From: Microvirga mediterraneensis
GTDB lineage: Bacteria > Pseudomonadota > Alphaproteobacteria > Rhizobiales > Beijerinckiaceae
Length of the DNA: 64,000 nt
Direction of reading: 5' to 3'
NCBI RefSeq assembly: GCF_013520865.1
Contig: NZ_JACDXJ010000001.1
Span: 4,511,501 to 4,575,500, forward strand
The first letter of the stretch is position 1; the number at the start of each line of letters is the position of its first letter. The notes beneath the pieces are model-generated. The model was not told where the DNA came from. It worked only from the letters and a program-made list of their open reading frames with translations, and made no database searches. Position numbers and translations under genes: made by a program. Below are positions 15,645 through 24,360 of this stretch, piece by piece.

Positions 15645-16886
15645 TCAGTCTAACTTGAAGTGAACCCGCTCGACCCACTCGCGGAGAGCCGCCGCGTCCC
15701 TATGCTTGGAATAGACGCGGTAGCTTATGGAGATCGGGGAGTGTCCCAGGAGGCGGACAGCCGTAAGCTCAGGACAGCCCATGCGTTCCAGAGCCCCCGC
15801 GAAGTTCTTCCTCAGGGAGTGAAACACCTTGCCGTCGCCGAGTTTCAGGTGATCGAGCTTTCGACCGAAGGCCACCGAGGCGGCAGACGCCTTGAGACCA
15901 TTGGGTATCACCACGTCAGCAAGCCGGGGATGCACAGGGATCACACGGGCGGCGTTGTCGGTCTTACCCTGCCCATCGGGTAGGACGTAGCAGTCGACCC
16001 CATCGATGTCCATGCGGACCACCTGGAAGACTTCCGAGAGACGAAGGCCTGAGAACAGCGAGACCATCGCGGCAGCTTTGAGGTCGTCCCGCCCGTCGAG
16101 AGCCTTGAAGACGGCCTTGAGTTCACCGCTAGTGAAGGGATGGTAGGTCTCCCGCCCGCCGCTGTGCTTCTTCCCAAGTCCCTTGACGAGATCCTTGAAG
16201 GGGTTGAGCGGGGGCTTCTCATCCATGCGGCAGTCCCAATCGACCAGATGGGAAAGCACCGTGGCGTATCTTTGAACGGTATCCCGAGCCTTGCCCTTGC
16301 CAACCTCCTCCAGCCACTCAAGGGCCTTGCGCCGAGTAACGCCCCGGAGAGGCCGATCCCCATGCTTCTCAATCCAAAGGTCCACAGCCTTGCGGTAGTT
16401 CGCGGCAGTCGTAGGGGAACGCTTGGGGTTCGCCTCAAGGTAGGAGGCCAAGATCGCGGAGACGGGCTCACGACCCGCGATGAAGTCTTGAAGCGCCTCG
16501 ACCCGCTCGTCCTTGTCCGGTCCCCGGTAGGCCTCGACTTGGTCGATCAGTGCGTCAACCGCCGGGTTGGTCATGGGCTCGCCAGTCAGGACATTCACGT
16601 CCTCGGCCGGCCCCGCAACCTTAAGCCGGGACAGGAAGGCCGCATACCCCGAAGCCTCAGGAGCGGGAGCCTCCTCTTGGAAGCGACCCCGAGCCCAAGT
16701 CACGACATCCCAACGACGCCGCTGAGCCTCCCGCAGGTCGGAGGTCTCAAGGGTTCGACGAAGGTACGGACCCAAGCGGGGGCGCAGCCGGTTAGGCACG
16801 GGAACCCGAGCGTACCAGCGGGAGCCGATGCGTTGGAGATACTGAAGGTCGTGGGGATCGAAGGAACGGGAGGAGCGTTTGGACAT
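15645..16886 (-). CDS. Tyrosine integrase of tRNA-Glu island
   Basis: 413-residue phage-type integrase. Catalytic residues are all visible: Arg282 (SGLRLSEVF), His356-x-x-Arg359 (FHSLRKNFA), His382 (LLGHSP) and the nucleophile Tyr392 (VYSKH). The N-terminal half has the arm-binding and core-binding helices (SPTTAANYRKAVDLWIEKHG). I used ATG 16886; a TTG at 16934 in the same frame would add 16 residues. The gene starts 74 bases from the 3' end of a tRNA-Glu gene and is transcribed away from it, the classic arrangement in which integrase sits beside its attachment site in the tRNA 3' end. It explains the insertion of the whole left part of the window. Confidence 0.93.
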   Translation of the reverse strand: MSKRSSRSFDPHDLQYLQRIGSRWYARVPVPNRLRPRLGPYLRRTLETSDLREAQRRRWDVVTWARGRFQEEAPAPEASGYAAFLSRLKVAGPAEDVNVLTGEPMTNPAVDALIDQVEAYRGPDKDERVEALQDFIAGREPVSAILASYLEANPKRSPTTAANYRKAVDLWIEKHGDRPLRGVTRRKALEWLEEVGKGKARDTVQRYATVLSHLVDWDCRMDEKPPLNPFKDLVKGLGKKHSGGRETYHPFTSGELKAVFKALDGRDDLKAAAMVSLFSGLRLSEVFQVVRMDIDGVDCYVLPDGQGKTDNAARVIPVHPRLADVVIPNGLKASAASVAFGRKLDHLKLGDGKVFHSLRKNFAGALERMGCPELTAVRLLGHSPISISYRVYSKHRDAAALREWVERVHFKLD

Positions 16887-16959
16887 GCCACAAGAATCGC
16901 CCGGAGCGAGTCTGTAGGCAAGTCCTGTAGGCAAAGAAAGGGCCAGAACCCTAAACCTT

Positions 16960-17035
16960 TGGCGCTCCCTAGGGGACTCGAACCCCTGTTTTCGCCGTGA
17001 GAGGGCGACGTCCTAGACCGCTAGACGAAGGGAGC
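16960..17035 (-). tRNA. tRNA-Glu (anticodon CTC), island attachment site
   Basis: Read on the minus strand it folds as a full cloverleaf. The acceptor stem is GCTCCCT/AGGGAGC, the anticodon stem TCGCC/GGCGA encloses loop CTCTCAC with anticodon CTC, and the T arm contains GGTTCGAGTCC. The discriminator is G and CCA is encoded. It is 73 bases plus CCA. Its 3' end faces the integrase gene, so the 3' half should be the attB core. I could not see a second copy of that sequence in the window, so the other end of the element lies further left. Confidence 0.95.
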
Positions 17036-17054
17036 TAGCAAGGTGGAGGCCGTT

Positions 17055-17083
17055 CGTATAACCACCCTTCGAAAGGCCTTCAA
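17055..17083 (-). promoter_or_regulatory. Promoter of tRNA-Glu
   Basis: On the minus strand TTGAAG (17083-17078), a 17-base spacer and TATACG (17060-17055) lie about 20 bases before the mature tRNA 5' end, the normal position for a tRNA promoter. Confidence 0.5.
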
Positions 17084-17130
17084 GTCCTTTTGCTGAAAAA
17101 AGCGGACGGCCCAGGTAAAATGAGGATGCG

Positions 17131-18129
17131 GTGAACGACGCGACGCGCCAGGAATGGCTCTTGGAAGACGATGTACCGGCCGAACGGCTGGACCGGGTAT
17201 TAACGCGCCTTCATGCCGACCTGTCGCGAAGCCGCCTGCAGGCACTCATTCGTGATGGGCAGGCTGCCGTCGACGGCGTGCCGGTCCTCGACCCGAACCG
17301 AAAGGTCGGCGGTGGCGCCCGGATCGCCCTGACCGTGCCCCCCCCCGTTCCGGCCGAGCCGGTCGGCGAGGCGATCGACCTCGCCATCGTCTACGAAGAC
17401 GACGATGTCATCGTCATCGACAAACCGGCAGGCCTCGTGGTTCATCCGGCGGCGGGTCACGATTCCGGCACGCTGGTGAACGCCCTTATCGCCCATTGCG
17501 GGGAAAGCCTGTCGGGGATCGGCGGCGTGAAGCGGCCCGGCATCGTCCATCGCCTCGACAAGGATACGTCCGGGCTCCTGGTCGTCGCCAAGAACGACCT
17601 CGCCCATCAGGCGCTCGCCGCGCAATTCGCCGACCATGGCCGAACGGGCCCTCTGGAGCGCGCCTATCTGGCGATCCTCTGGGGTATTCCCGAGCGGCGG
17701 CGGGGAACCGTCGAGGCGGCGCTCGCCCGCAGCACCCACAATCGGGAAAAGATCGTCGTGGTGGGCGAGGATCGCGGCCGCTACGCCATCACCCATTACG
17801 AAGTTCTGGAAGGCCTGCCCCCAGGACAACCGATCGCGAGCCTGGTCCGGTGCGAGCTGGAGACGGGACGCACCCATCAGATCCGGGTTCACATGGCCCA
17901 TCTCGGCCATCCGCTCCTGGGCGACGCGACCTACGGGTCGGGCTTCAAGACCAAGGCGAACCGCCTTTCGGAGCCGCAGAAGGAGGCGCTGGGCGCCCTC
18001 GGCCGGCAGGCTCTGCACGCTGCGATCCTCGGCTTCGAGCATCCGCGCAGCGGGGAATTCCTGCGCTTCGAGAGCCCCCTGCCCGCGGACATGGCCAGGC
18101 TTCTCCAGGCTTTGCGAACAGAGATTTAG
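17131..18129 (+). CDS. rluD: 23S rRNA pseudouridine synthase RluD family
   Basis: 332 residues. An N-terminal S4 RNA-binding domain (about 15-75, ERLDRVLTRLHADLSRSRLQ) is followed by the RluA/RluD catalytic domain, with HRLDKDTSG (140-148) holding catalytic Asp143, and a C-terminal ELETGRTHQIRVHMAHLGHP motif. RluD isomerises uridines in helix 69 of 23S rRNA, at the subunit interface. GTG 17131 is the only start with a ribosome-binding site (GAGGATG) just upstream; nearby ATGs run into an early stop. It is the first core gene after the tRNA-inserted island. Confidence 0.9.
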   Translation: MNDATRQEWLLEDDVPAERLDRVLTRLHADLSRSRLQALIRDGQAAVDGVPVLDPNRKVGGGARIALTVPPPVPAEPVGEAIDLAIVYEDDDVIVIDKPAGLVVHPAAGHDSGTLVNALIAHCGESLSGIGGVKRPGIVHRLDKDTSGLLVVAKNDLAHQALAAQFADHGRTGPLERAYLAILWGIPERRRGTVEAALARSTHNREKIVVVGEDRGRYAITHYEVLEGLPPGQPIASLVRCELETGRTHQIRVHMAHLGHPLLGDATYGSGFKTKANRLSEPQKEALGALGRQALHAAILGFEHPRSGEFLRFESPLPADMARLLQALRTEI

Positions 18130-18315
18130 CGTCAATCGGTCGCAAAATCAGGTTCCGCGGGCACCCTTGCGAGTCTGGAGCGTTCACCACGTCTTGAAGC
18201 CTGACGCCTCTATTCGGACACGGTTGAACCGATTATATAGGGAGCAGGGTGGCCAGCCATGGAGGGGGCCGCCCCAGGCTTGCCTCGTGGTGAGGGAGCC
18301 AAAGGAGGAGAAAAG

Positions 18316-19206
18316 ATGGCTACAGCGCTTCCGGTGCTTGCCAATGAAGGGGGCCTTTCGCGCTATCTCGACGAGATCCGTCGCTTCCCCATGCTTGAGC
18401 CGCATGAGGAATACATGCTCGCCAAACGTTGGCGCGAGCATGGAGATCGCGAAGCGGCCCATAAGCTCGTGACATCACATCTGCGCCTCGTCGCCAAGAT
18501 CGCCATGGGCTATCGCGGCTACGGTCTGCCGATCGGCGAGGTCGTATCGGAAGGCAATGTCGGCCTCATGCAGGCCGTCAAGCGCTTCGAGCCCGACAAG
18601 GGCTTCCGCCTCGCCACATATGCCATGTGGTGGATCAAAGCGGCCATTCAAGAGTACATCCTGCGGTCCTGGTCGCTCGTGAAGATGGGCACCACGGCGA
18701 ACCAGAAGAAACTGTTCTTCAACCTGCGCAAGGCGAAGGGCCGCATCTCCGCGTTCGAGGAAGGCGATCTTCGCCCCGAGCACGTGAAGCAGATCGCCAC
18801 GCAGCTCGGAGTGACCGAACAGGACGTGGTGGACATGAACCGCCGTCTCGGCGGCGATGCGTCCCTCAACGCGCCCTTGCGCGATGAAGGCGAAGGCGGC
18901 GGCGAGTGGCAGGATTGGCTGGTCGACAGCGGCCAGAGCCAGGAGCAGGGGCTGGTCGAGGAGGAAGAAGGCCAGAACCGCCTGAGCGCGCTCCGCTCCG
19001 CGCTGTCCGTGCTCAATCCGCGCGAGCGCCGCATCTTCGAGGCGCGCCGCCTGTCGGACGACCCGATTACCCTCGAGGAACTCTCCACCGAGTTCGGCGT
19101 GTCCCGCGAACGGGTCCGTCAGATCGAGGTCCGGGCGTTCGAGAAAGTCCAGGAAGCGGTCAAGAAGAACCTGACCCAGATCGAGACCTCGTCGGCCGAG
19201 GCTTAA
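18316..19206 (+). CDS. rpoH: Heat-shock sigma factor RpoH (sigma-32)
   Basis: 296 residues. Region 2 includes LVTSHLRLVAKIAMGYRGYG and LRSWSLVKMG, the RpoH box is NQKKLFFNLRKAKGRI, and region 4 ends in TLEELSTEFGVSRERVRQIE. The RpoH box distinguishes it from RpoD. It directs RNA polymerase to heat-shock promoters of the CTTG-N17/18-CYTATNT type, and such sites are visible in this window before dnaK and grpE. ATG 18316 follows AAAGGAGGAG, a perfect ribosome-binding site. It ends at a strong rho-independent terminator (19230-19261). Alphaproteobacteria often carry a second rpoH elsewhere. Confidence 0.96.
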   Translation: MATALPVLANEGGLSRYLDEIRRFPMLEPHEEYMLAKRWREHGDREAAHKLVTSHLRLVAKIAMGYRGYGLPIGEVVSEGNVGLMQAVKRFEPDKGFRLATYAMWWIKAAIQEYILRSWSLVKMGTTANQKKLFFNLRKAKGRISAFEEGDLRPEHVKQIATQLGVTEQDVVDMNRRLGGDASLNAPLRDEGEGGGEWQDWLVDSGQSQEQGLVEEEEGQNRLSALRSALSVLNPRERRIFEARRLSDDPITLEELSTEFGVSRERVRQIEVRAFEKVQEAVKKNLTQIETSSAEA

Positions 19207-19229
19207 GCTCGGCCGGCTTCGAGACCATG

Positions 19230-19261
19230 AAAAAAGCCGCGCTGCATGCGCGGCTTTTTTG
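19230..19261. terminator. Bidirectional terminator between rpoH and opposing gene
   Basis: AAAAAAGCCGCG, a short loop and CGCGGCTTTTTT. The A-run before and T-run after the GC stem make it work in both directions, ending rpoH on the plus strand and the membrane-anchored gene (stop at 19282) on the minus strand. Confidence 0.9.
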
Positions 19262-19281
19262 TTGTCGAGGGTGGGTCCGCC

Positions 19282-20469
19282 CTACTGCCACTGATTGAAG
19301 GCGTCGTTGAGGATCTGGGTGCCGGACCCGCCCTTCTCGAAGCTCAGGATGGCGCGTTGGCCGGATGCCATGCGGACCGGCAGGTCGATCCAGTTGCGGC
19401 GCACGAACAGCTGGGTGTTGCGCGCGATATCGACCTGAAGGTTCGAGAGGCCGATCAGGAAGAGGTTTTCGCGCACGGGAACCGGCAATCCGGCCACGGG
19501 CGTTCCGCGAGCGGCTTCCTCATCCTTGAACTGCAGCAATCCCACGTCCCGGATGACGCGGTTCGCATCGCCCTGGCGCGTGGTGAAGGTGAGTTCGACC
19601 GTGTGCGAGGCGGGCAAGGTCGTGTCGAGGTTGCGCCTCAGCACCATGCGCATGGTCAGACCGGCGTCGGGCACCTCGATCAGGGCGCTGACCGCTTTCT
19701 CGAGCGCCTGCCCCTGCCCGGGATTCACGTCCTCCAGGCGCCAGGTGACGCGTCCGACCAGCGCCTTGGGTGTCTGTGGGTTGGTCGGGTCCTCCTCGTA
19801 GAAGACCGCGCGCTGCACCGCGCCCGCTTCCTGGCGGGGCGCCGTGGCGGGAGCGGTCGCAGGAGGAGCCTGGCCGCCGACACGCTCGTTGATCTTGGCA
19901 TCGGCCGGCGGCGCCGGCTGCTGCGGCGCCTCCGCAACGGGTGCTTCGGGAGCGAGGTTTTCCGGTTTGTCGCGCCACAGGAACGCGAAGGCCGCGATCG
20001 CCGCGATCACGAGCGCCAGCACCGATCCGAAGATGATGGTCCGCGTCCGTCCCTTGCTCTGCATGGCCGGATGCGGACGGCTGTCGACCTTGGGACGTGC
20101 CACCGCGGGCTCGGCATAGGTCTCTTCGGCTTCTTCCTCTGCGGCAGGCTGAGGAGCGGGCGCCCGCAGGCCATGGACGGAACCTCGGGACGCCGCAGGA
20201 GCCGGCTGATCGTCCGCCAGCATGTGCGAGAAGGCGTCGGCATCGAACCCGGCCGGCGGCGCGCTGTAATCCGCCTCGACGCGGGTAATGGCGTCGTCGA
20301 GGGAACGGCTCTCCTGCTGGATTTCCGCCTCGCTCAACGGCGGGTTGAGAGAGCGCAGCTGTGCGATCAGAGCCGTGCGGGCGCGCTCATAGACAGCGCG
20401 CCGCTTGTCGGGATTCTGCTCGGGCAAGCCTTCGACGGCTCGTGCGATGAGAGGGTAATAATCTGCCAT
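19282..20469 (-). CDS. Membrane-anchored hypothetical protein
   Basis: 395 residues with no named function. The N-terminal 140 residues are cytoplasmic (YYPLIARAVEGLPEQNPDKR, then acidic and Ala/Pro-rich). One transmembrane helix follows (TIIFGSVLALVIAAIAAFAF), then a Pro/Ala linker and a C-terminal periplasmic domain of about 200 residues. I recognise this layout from alphaproteobacterial proteins of unknown function located beside purA. ATG 20469 has AGAGAG upstream. It lies 34 bases downstream of purA on the same strand and shares its terminator, so the two are probably co-transcribed. Confidence 0.75.
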   Translation of the reverse strand: MADYYPLIARAVEGLPEQNPDKRRAVYERARTALIAQLRSLNPPLSEAEIQQESRSLDDAITRVEADYSAPPAGFDADAFSHMLADDQPAPAASRGSVHGLRAPAPQPAAEEEAEETYAEPAVARPKVDSRPHPAMQSKGRTRTIIFGSVLALVIAAIAAFAFLWRDKPENLAPEAPVAEAPQQPAPPADAKINERVGGQAPPATAPATAPRQEAGAVQRAVFYEEDPTNPQTPKALVGRVTWRLEDVNPGQGQALEKAVSALIEVPDAGLTMRMVLRRNLDTTLPASHTVELTFTTRQGDANRVIRDVGLLQFKDEEAARGTPVAGLPVPVRENLFLIGLSNLQVDIARNTQLFVRRNWIDLPVRMASGQRAILSFEKGGSGTQILNDAFNQWQ

Positions 20470-20503
20470 TTCTCTCTGGGAATGACCCGCCGTGGCTCCG
20501 CCG

Positions 20504-21796
20504 TCAACCCTCAAAGGGGTTCTTCATGAGGATTGTGTCGTCACGCTCCGGCGAGGTGGAGAGCACGGCGACGGGCGCCCCGATCAGTTCCTCGATCCGG
20601 CGGACATACTTGATGGCCTGCGCCGGCAGGTCGGCCCAGGAGCGTGCTCCCGCGGTCGAGCCGCTCCAGCCCTCGATCTCCTCGTAGATCGGCTCGACGC
20701 GCGCCTGGGCGCCCTGGCTGGCCGGAAAATAGTCGATCGTTTCGCCGTCGAGCTTGTAGCCGGTGCCGATCTTGATGGTCTCGAAGCCGTCGAGGATGTC
20801 GAGCTTGGTGAGCGCGATGCCGTCGATGCCGGAGGTGCGCACGGTCTGGCGCACGAGCGTGGCGTCGAACCAGCCGCAGCGGCGCTTGCGGCCCGTCACC
20901 ACGCCGAATTCCTTGCCCTTCTGGCCAATCAGCTCACCGGTCTCGTCGAACAGCTCGGTCGGGAACGGCCCCTCGCCGACGCGGGTCGTGTAGGCCTTGG
21001 CGATGCCGAGCACGTAGCCGACGCCGCCCGGGCCCAGGCCCGAGCCGGTCGCCGCCTGTCCGGCCACCGTGTTGGAGGAGGTGACGAAGGGATAGGTGCC
21101 GTGGTCAACGTCGAGCAGCGCGCCCTGCGCGCCCTCGAACAGGATGCGCTTGCCGGCCCGGCGCTCGTCGTCGAGCAGGCGCCACACGGCATCCATGTAG
21201 GGCAGCACCTTCGGGGCGATGGAGGCGAGCTCCTCGTAGATCGCATCCGCGCCGAACTCATCGAGGCCGAAGCCGCGGCGGAGCGCGTTGTGATGGGTGA
21301 GCAGCCGCTCGATCTTGTCGCGCAGGGCCGAGAGATCGGCGAGATCCATGAGGCGGATGGCGCGGCGGCCGACCTTGTCTTCGTAGGCCGGACCGATGCC
21401 GCGCTTGGTGGTGCCGATCTTCGTGCCGGCGCTGCCGCTTTCGCGCAGCGCATCGAGCTCGCGGTGGATGGAAAGAATCAGCGTGGCGTTCTCGGCCACG
21501 CGCAGGTTGTCGCGGGAGATCGAGACACCCTGCTCCTTCAGACGCTCCACTTCGCCGGCGAGCGCATGCGGATCGAGCACGACGCCGTTGCCGATGACGG
21601 AGAGCTTGCCCGGACGCACGACGCCGGAGGGGAGCAGCGACAGCTTATAGACCTTGTCGCCGATCACGAGGGTATGGCCGGCATTGTGCCCGCCCTGGAA
21701 CCGCACGACCACGTCCGCCTGTTCGGACAACCAATCGACGATCTTTCCCTTGCCTTCGTCGCCCCACTGGGCGCCCACGACAACTACGTTCGCCAT
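20504..21796 (-). CDS. purA: Adenylosuccinate synthetase
   Basis: 430 residues, full length. It converts IMP, GTP and aspartate to adenylosuccinate, the first committed step to AMP. Signature motifs are clear: [12 protein letters not shown] near the N-terminus (P-loop), [23 protein letters not shown] and the C-terminal [10 protein letters not shown] region. ATG 21796 is preceded by TGAGG. Upstream on the same strand a long leader contains a terminator-like hairpin that ends only 17 bases before this ATG, so expression may be controlled by transcription attenuation. The gene appears to form an operon with the membrane-anchored gene that follows. Confidence 0.97.
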   Translation of the reverse strand: MANVVVVGAQWGDEGKGKIVDWLSEQADVVVRFQGGHNAGHTLVIGDKVYKLSLLPSGVVRPGKLSVIGNGVVLDPHALAGEVERLKEQGVSISRDNLRVAENATLILSIHRELDALRESGSAGTKIGTTKRGIGPAYEDKVGRRAIRLMDLADLSALRDKIERLLTHHNALRRGFGLDEFGADAIYEELASIAPKVLPYMDAVWRLLDDERRAGKRILFEGAQGALLDVDHGTYPFVTSSNTVAGQAATGSGLGPGGVGYVLGIAKAYTTRVGEGPFPTELFDETGELIGQKGKEFGVVTGRKRRCGWFDATLVRQTVRTSGIDGIALTKLDILDGFETIKIGTGYKLDGETIDYFPASQGAQARVEPIYEEIEGWSGSTAGARSWADLPAQAIKYVRRIEELIGAPVAVLSTSPERDDTILMKNPFEG

Positions 21797-21812
21797 CGTT
21801 CAAGCCTCACAT

Positions 21813-21839
21813 AAAAAAACCCCGGCGCAAGGCCAGGGT
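21813..21839 (-). terminator. Terminator-like hairpin in purA leader (possible attenuator)
   Basis: On the minus strand: ACCCTGGC, loop CTTGC, GCCGGGGT, then seven T. The T-run ends 17 bases before the purA ATG, too close to leave room for a promoter downstream. An alternative pairing of GCAAGG with the CCTTGC of the loop region would disrupt it. This is the layout of a transcription attenuator. Confidence 0.6.
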
Positions 21840-22231
21840 CGGTCAAAAACCTTGCAAACCCTCATGGTGGATCACGCGCCTCAGGTCAAGGCGGAATGAG
21901 CCTCGATCTCAACATGGTACTCCTCACGCACGGCGGGAATGTGTTTTCCATTCGAAACCAAGAAGCCAGCCCCTTTGGGCCCGCAGCGTGCGCTGCGAGC
22001 CTGAAGGTCAGTCGAGGGAGGGTGCGGTGCATCGCCCGGCTCGCTGTGAGAGTGAGAGTGGAAGAGCCGGACGGCGCCTCGCACGCGGTTCTTTTCAGGT
22101 GGACCAGCTGGGGAGCGCCCAAGGTCGACCTCCCGCGACCACAGGCGTGCGAGACCTGCGGCGGGACCGCCTCCCGCCCCGCACTGGCTAACGCCTCGCG
22201 AGCGCGCCCCTCGGCGGGCGGGAATGCGAAC

Positions 22232-22260
22232 GATATAGCCGAGCTTGTCCGCCCTGTCAA
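22232..22260 (-). promoter_or_regulatory. Consensus sigma-70 promoter upstream of purA
   Basis: On the minus strand a perfect TTGACA (22260-22255), a 17-base spacer and TATATC (22237-22232). The expected transcript starts near 22225, about 430 bases before the purA start codon. Confidence 0.6.
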
Positions 22261-22674
22261 GAACAAAGTGAGAACATGCCATCCGCCCGACGATCCCTCC
22301 TCGCGTCATGACCGGGCTTGGCCCGGCCGCCCACGTCTTCAACCCGCTTCAAGACGTGGGGGCCGCAACACGGGCGGCCGTGACGGGGTGAGTGTCATCC
22401 CCGGCGAGCCGAAGGCGAGGGAAGGGGATCCATGGCGTTGCGCCTGATCGTGGATTCCCTTCCCGTCCGATGGCTTCGCCATGTCCGGCCGGGAATGACA
22501 GCGATGACACCTCACCGAAGCGGGATGGCCGGGACAAGCCCGGCCACGACGTGGAGGGTGTCATCCCGGCGCTTTCAATCACCTCCCTCGAGGCTTCCCT
22601 GAGACCTGTGCCTGGCGTCACAGAAATCGGGTGTCGCCCTCCTCCCCGGCTCGCTAGGATGAGTGTCAATCAGG

Positions 22675-23592
22675 ATGAAAGCCATGCTGGATACGCTACG
22701 CGACATCACCATCGAACCGGGCGCGATCACGGTGCCCGACGAGCCGCATTCGGATTACGAGCGGGTGCGCCGGATCATCGCCTATATCTCCGAGCGCTGG
22801 CGCGATCAGCCCTCCCTGGAGGCGATCGCCGACCATGTGGGCCTGTCCACCACCCATGTGCACCACCTCTTCCGGCGCTGGGCGGGACTGAGCCCGAAGG
22901 CCTTCCTGCAGGCCCTGACCCTCGACAACGCCAAGGCGCTGCTCTCCGATTCCGCGAGCGTGCTCGACGCCACCTACGAGGTCGGCCTTTCGGGCCCGGC
23001 CCGGCTGCACGACCTCTTCGTGACCCACGAGGCCATGACCCCCGGGGATTACAGGACGGGCGGGCTGGGCCTCACCATGCGCTACGGCTTCCACCCCTCC
23101 CCCTTCGGCGAGGCGGTGCTGATCGCCACCGACCGGGGCCTCGCGGGCCTCGGCTTCGTGGATGACGACGATCGGCAGGCGGCCCTCTCGGACCTGACCC
23201 GGCGCTGGCCCAGGGCGACCTACATCGAGGACGAGGCCGCCACCCCCCCGCCGGCGCGGCGCCTCTTCAACCCGTCGCAATGGCAGGCGGAGCAGCCCCT
23301 GCGGGTGGTCCTCATAGGGACGGATTTCGAGGTCCGGGTCTGGCAGACCCTGCTGCGCATCCCCCGCGACAAGGCCACCACCTATTCCGACATCGCCCGC
23401 CATATCGGCAAGCCGTCCGCCTGCCGGGCCGTCGGCGCAGCCGTGGGCAAGAACCCGGTCTCCTTCGTGGTCCCCTGCCACCGGGTGCTCGGCCGCTCCG
23501 GAGCCCTGACCGGCTACCATTGGGGGCTTACGCGGAAACAGGCGATCCTGGGGTGGGAGGCGGGTCAGTCCCTGGGTGGGAAAGCGGCCTGA
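22675..23592 (+). CDS. Ada-like AraC/methylguanine methyltransferase fusion
   Basis: 305 residues. An AraC-type HTH (about 30-120, LEAIADHVGLSTTHVHHLFR) is fused to an O6-alkylguanine-DNA alkyltransferase domain. The acceptor Cys is in VVPCHRVLG (Cys268) and is preceded by the DNA-binding segment KPSACRAVGAAVGKNP. It removes alkyl groups from guanine and presumably regulates alkylation-repair genes. The N-terminal zinc-Cys domain of E. coli Ada, which senses methylphosphotriesters, is missing, so its switch mechanism must differ. ATG 22675 has AGGATGAG upstream; GTG 22663 and ATG 22684 are alternatives. alkB, another alkylation-repair gene, lies 8 kb away. Confidence 0.88.
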   Translation: MKAMLDTLRDITIEPGAITVPDEPHSDYERVRRIIAYISERWRDQPSLEAIADHVGLSTTHVHHLFRRWAGLSPKAFLQALTLDNAKALLSDSASVLDATYEVGLSGPARLHDLFVTHEAMTPGDYRTGGLGLTMRYGFHPSPFGEAVLIATDRGLAGLGFVDDDDRQAALSDLTRRWPRATYIEDEAATPPPARRLFNPSQWQAEQPLRVVLIGTDFEVRVWQTLLRIPRDKATTYSDIARHIGKPSACRAVGAAVGKNPVSFVVPCHRVLGRSGALTGYHWGLTRKQAILGWEAGQSLGGKAA

Positions 23593-23623
23593 GGCTCGAA
23601 AGGCGGCCCGAGCCACCGGCGGC

Positions 23624-23992
23624 CTATCGGTCGCTCCGGTCAGGTGGGCTCGGCAGCGCCGCCGTGCTCGGCGGCAGCACCGCGCATTGCGTCACGTGGA
23701 ACACGCTGTTGTCGACCCTCTGGTAAGCGCGGCCGCACCAGTGCCCTCCGCCCGTCTGTCCGGCATCTCCGAGCAGGCTCCGGTACTGGATCGTGTAACC
23801 CGGCACCTCGACCCATTCCCCGTCGACGAGCATCTGCACGCCGGTCGGGGTGATCCGGTAAGGCGCCGGGCGGCAATCCTGCTCGCTGCAGCAGCTGTTG
23901 CCCCAGGAATCCAGCAGATGGGAATAGATGTCGTGGGCTCGGGCCGGACTAGCCAGCCCCATGGCGATCAGGACGACGACAATCTGGGCCAT
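23624..23992 (-). CDS. Small exported hypothetical protein
   Basis: 122 residues. The N-terminus (MAQIVVVLIAMGLASPARAH) is a signal peptide with an AxA-like cleavage site. The mature part has paired Cys in GNSCCSEQDCRPAPY, followed by a short beta-like domain and later WCGRAY and TQCAVL, so probably two disulfides in the periplasm. I do not know its function. It converges on the Ada-like gene with a 31-base gap and is monocistronic. Confidence 0.75.
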   Translation of the reverse strand: MAQIVVVLIAMGLASPARAHDIYSHLLDSWGNSCCSEQDCRPAPYRITPTGVQMLVDGEWVEVPGYTIQYRSLLGDAGQTGGGHWCGRAYQRVDNSVFHVTQCAVLPPSTAALPSPPDRSDR

Positions 23993-24360
23993 TGGCCGCT
24001 TCCATAAGGAGCAGGTCGGCAGCGCTCTTGAGAGCGCCGGGGAACGCCACGAACCCTGATTCTACCGCAGGACGAGCAACGGGGATAGCCGGGCGCCCTG
24101 CCACAAAATCCCCGGAAAGGCTTGGTTTTGAGCCTCGTCGCCCCTCCCTTGCAGACATGCAACAGACGCAGGATCAGACGAATTGAGGCAATCTCACCTT
24201 CAGGATTGTCTTGCAGCCCCGAATGCCCCTTCTTATATCAGCGCCAGCAAGGGGCACGGCTCGGTCTGAGCCGGTCCCGGCTGACAGTCATCAACATGTA
24301 AGCCATGGGCCGAGCTGCTTTCAGGGCTCGGCGGTCTGCTTGAAAGTGAGGGATCCCGCC
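23993..24360. other. Upstream region of dnaK
   Basis: About 370 bases, divergent between the small exported protein gene and dnaK. It contains the RpoH-type promoter listed separately and a leader of about 115 bases before the dnaK ATG. No gene is supported here. Confidence 0.6.
24210..24241 (+). promoter_or_regulatory. RpoH-dependent heat-shock promoter of dnaK
   Basis: CTTG (24210-24213), an 18-base spacer and CTTATATCAG (24232-24241) match the alphaproteobacterial RpoH consensus CTTG-N17/18-CYTATNTNNG at every defined position. It lies about 120 bases before dnaK, and rpoH itself is 5 kb upstream. Confidence 0.75.

Larger units (their letters stand above)
21797..22674. other. Long region upstream of purA: leader, promoter and repeats
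   Basis: About 880 bases with no supported protein gene. The left half is the putative purA leader (about 21797-22225, minus strand), with a hairpin terminator, two very short open frames (one with GAGGAG before it) and a consensus promoter. The right half (about 22300-22640) contains imperfect palindromes with GGCCGGGC/GCCCGGCC cores, related to the intergenic repeats at 31407-31496 and 47297-47340. Confidence 0.6.

Noticed and set aside
1..16959. A second copy of the tRNA-Glu 3' end marking the left boundary of the island
   Set aside because: No direct repeat of the tRNA 3' sequence was seen to the left of the integrase, so the left end is assumed to lie outside the window.
18190..18245. 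Possible promoter of rpoH around GATTATATAG
   Set aside because: The TATATA block is a plausible -10, but no -35 at proper spacing fits either sigma-70 or RpoH consensus, so I did not list it.
21881..22447. Open frames on both strands upstream of purA
   Set aside because: No ribosome-binding site for the long frames and no conserved protein features; the stretch is better explained as an untranslated leader plus repeats.
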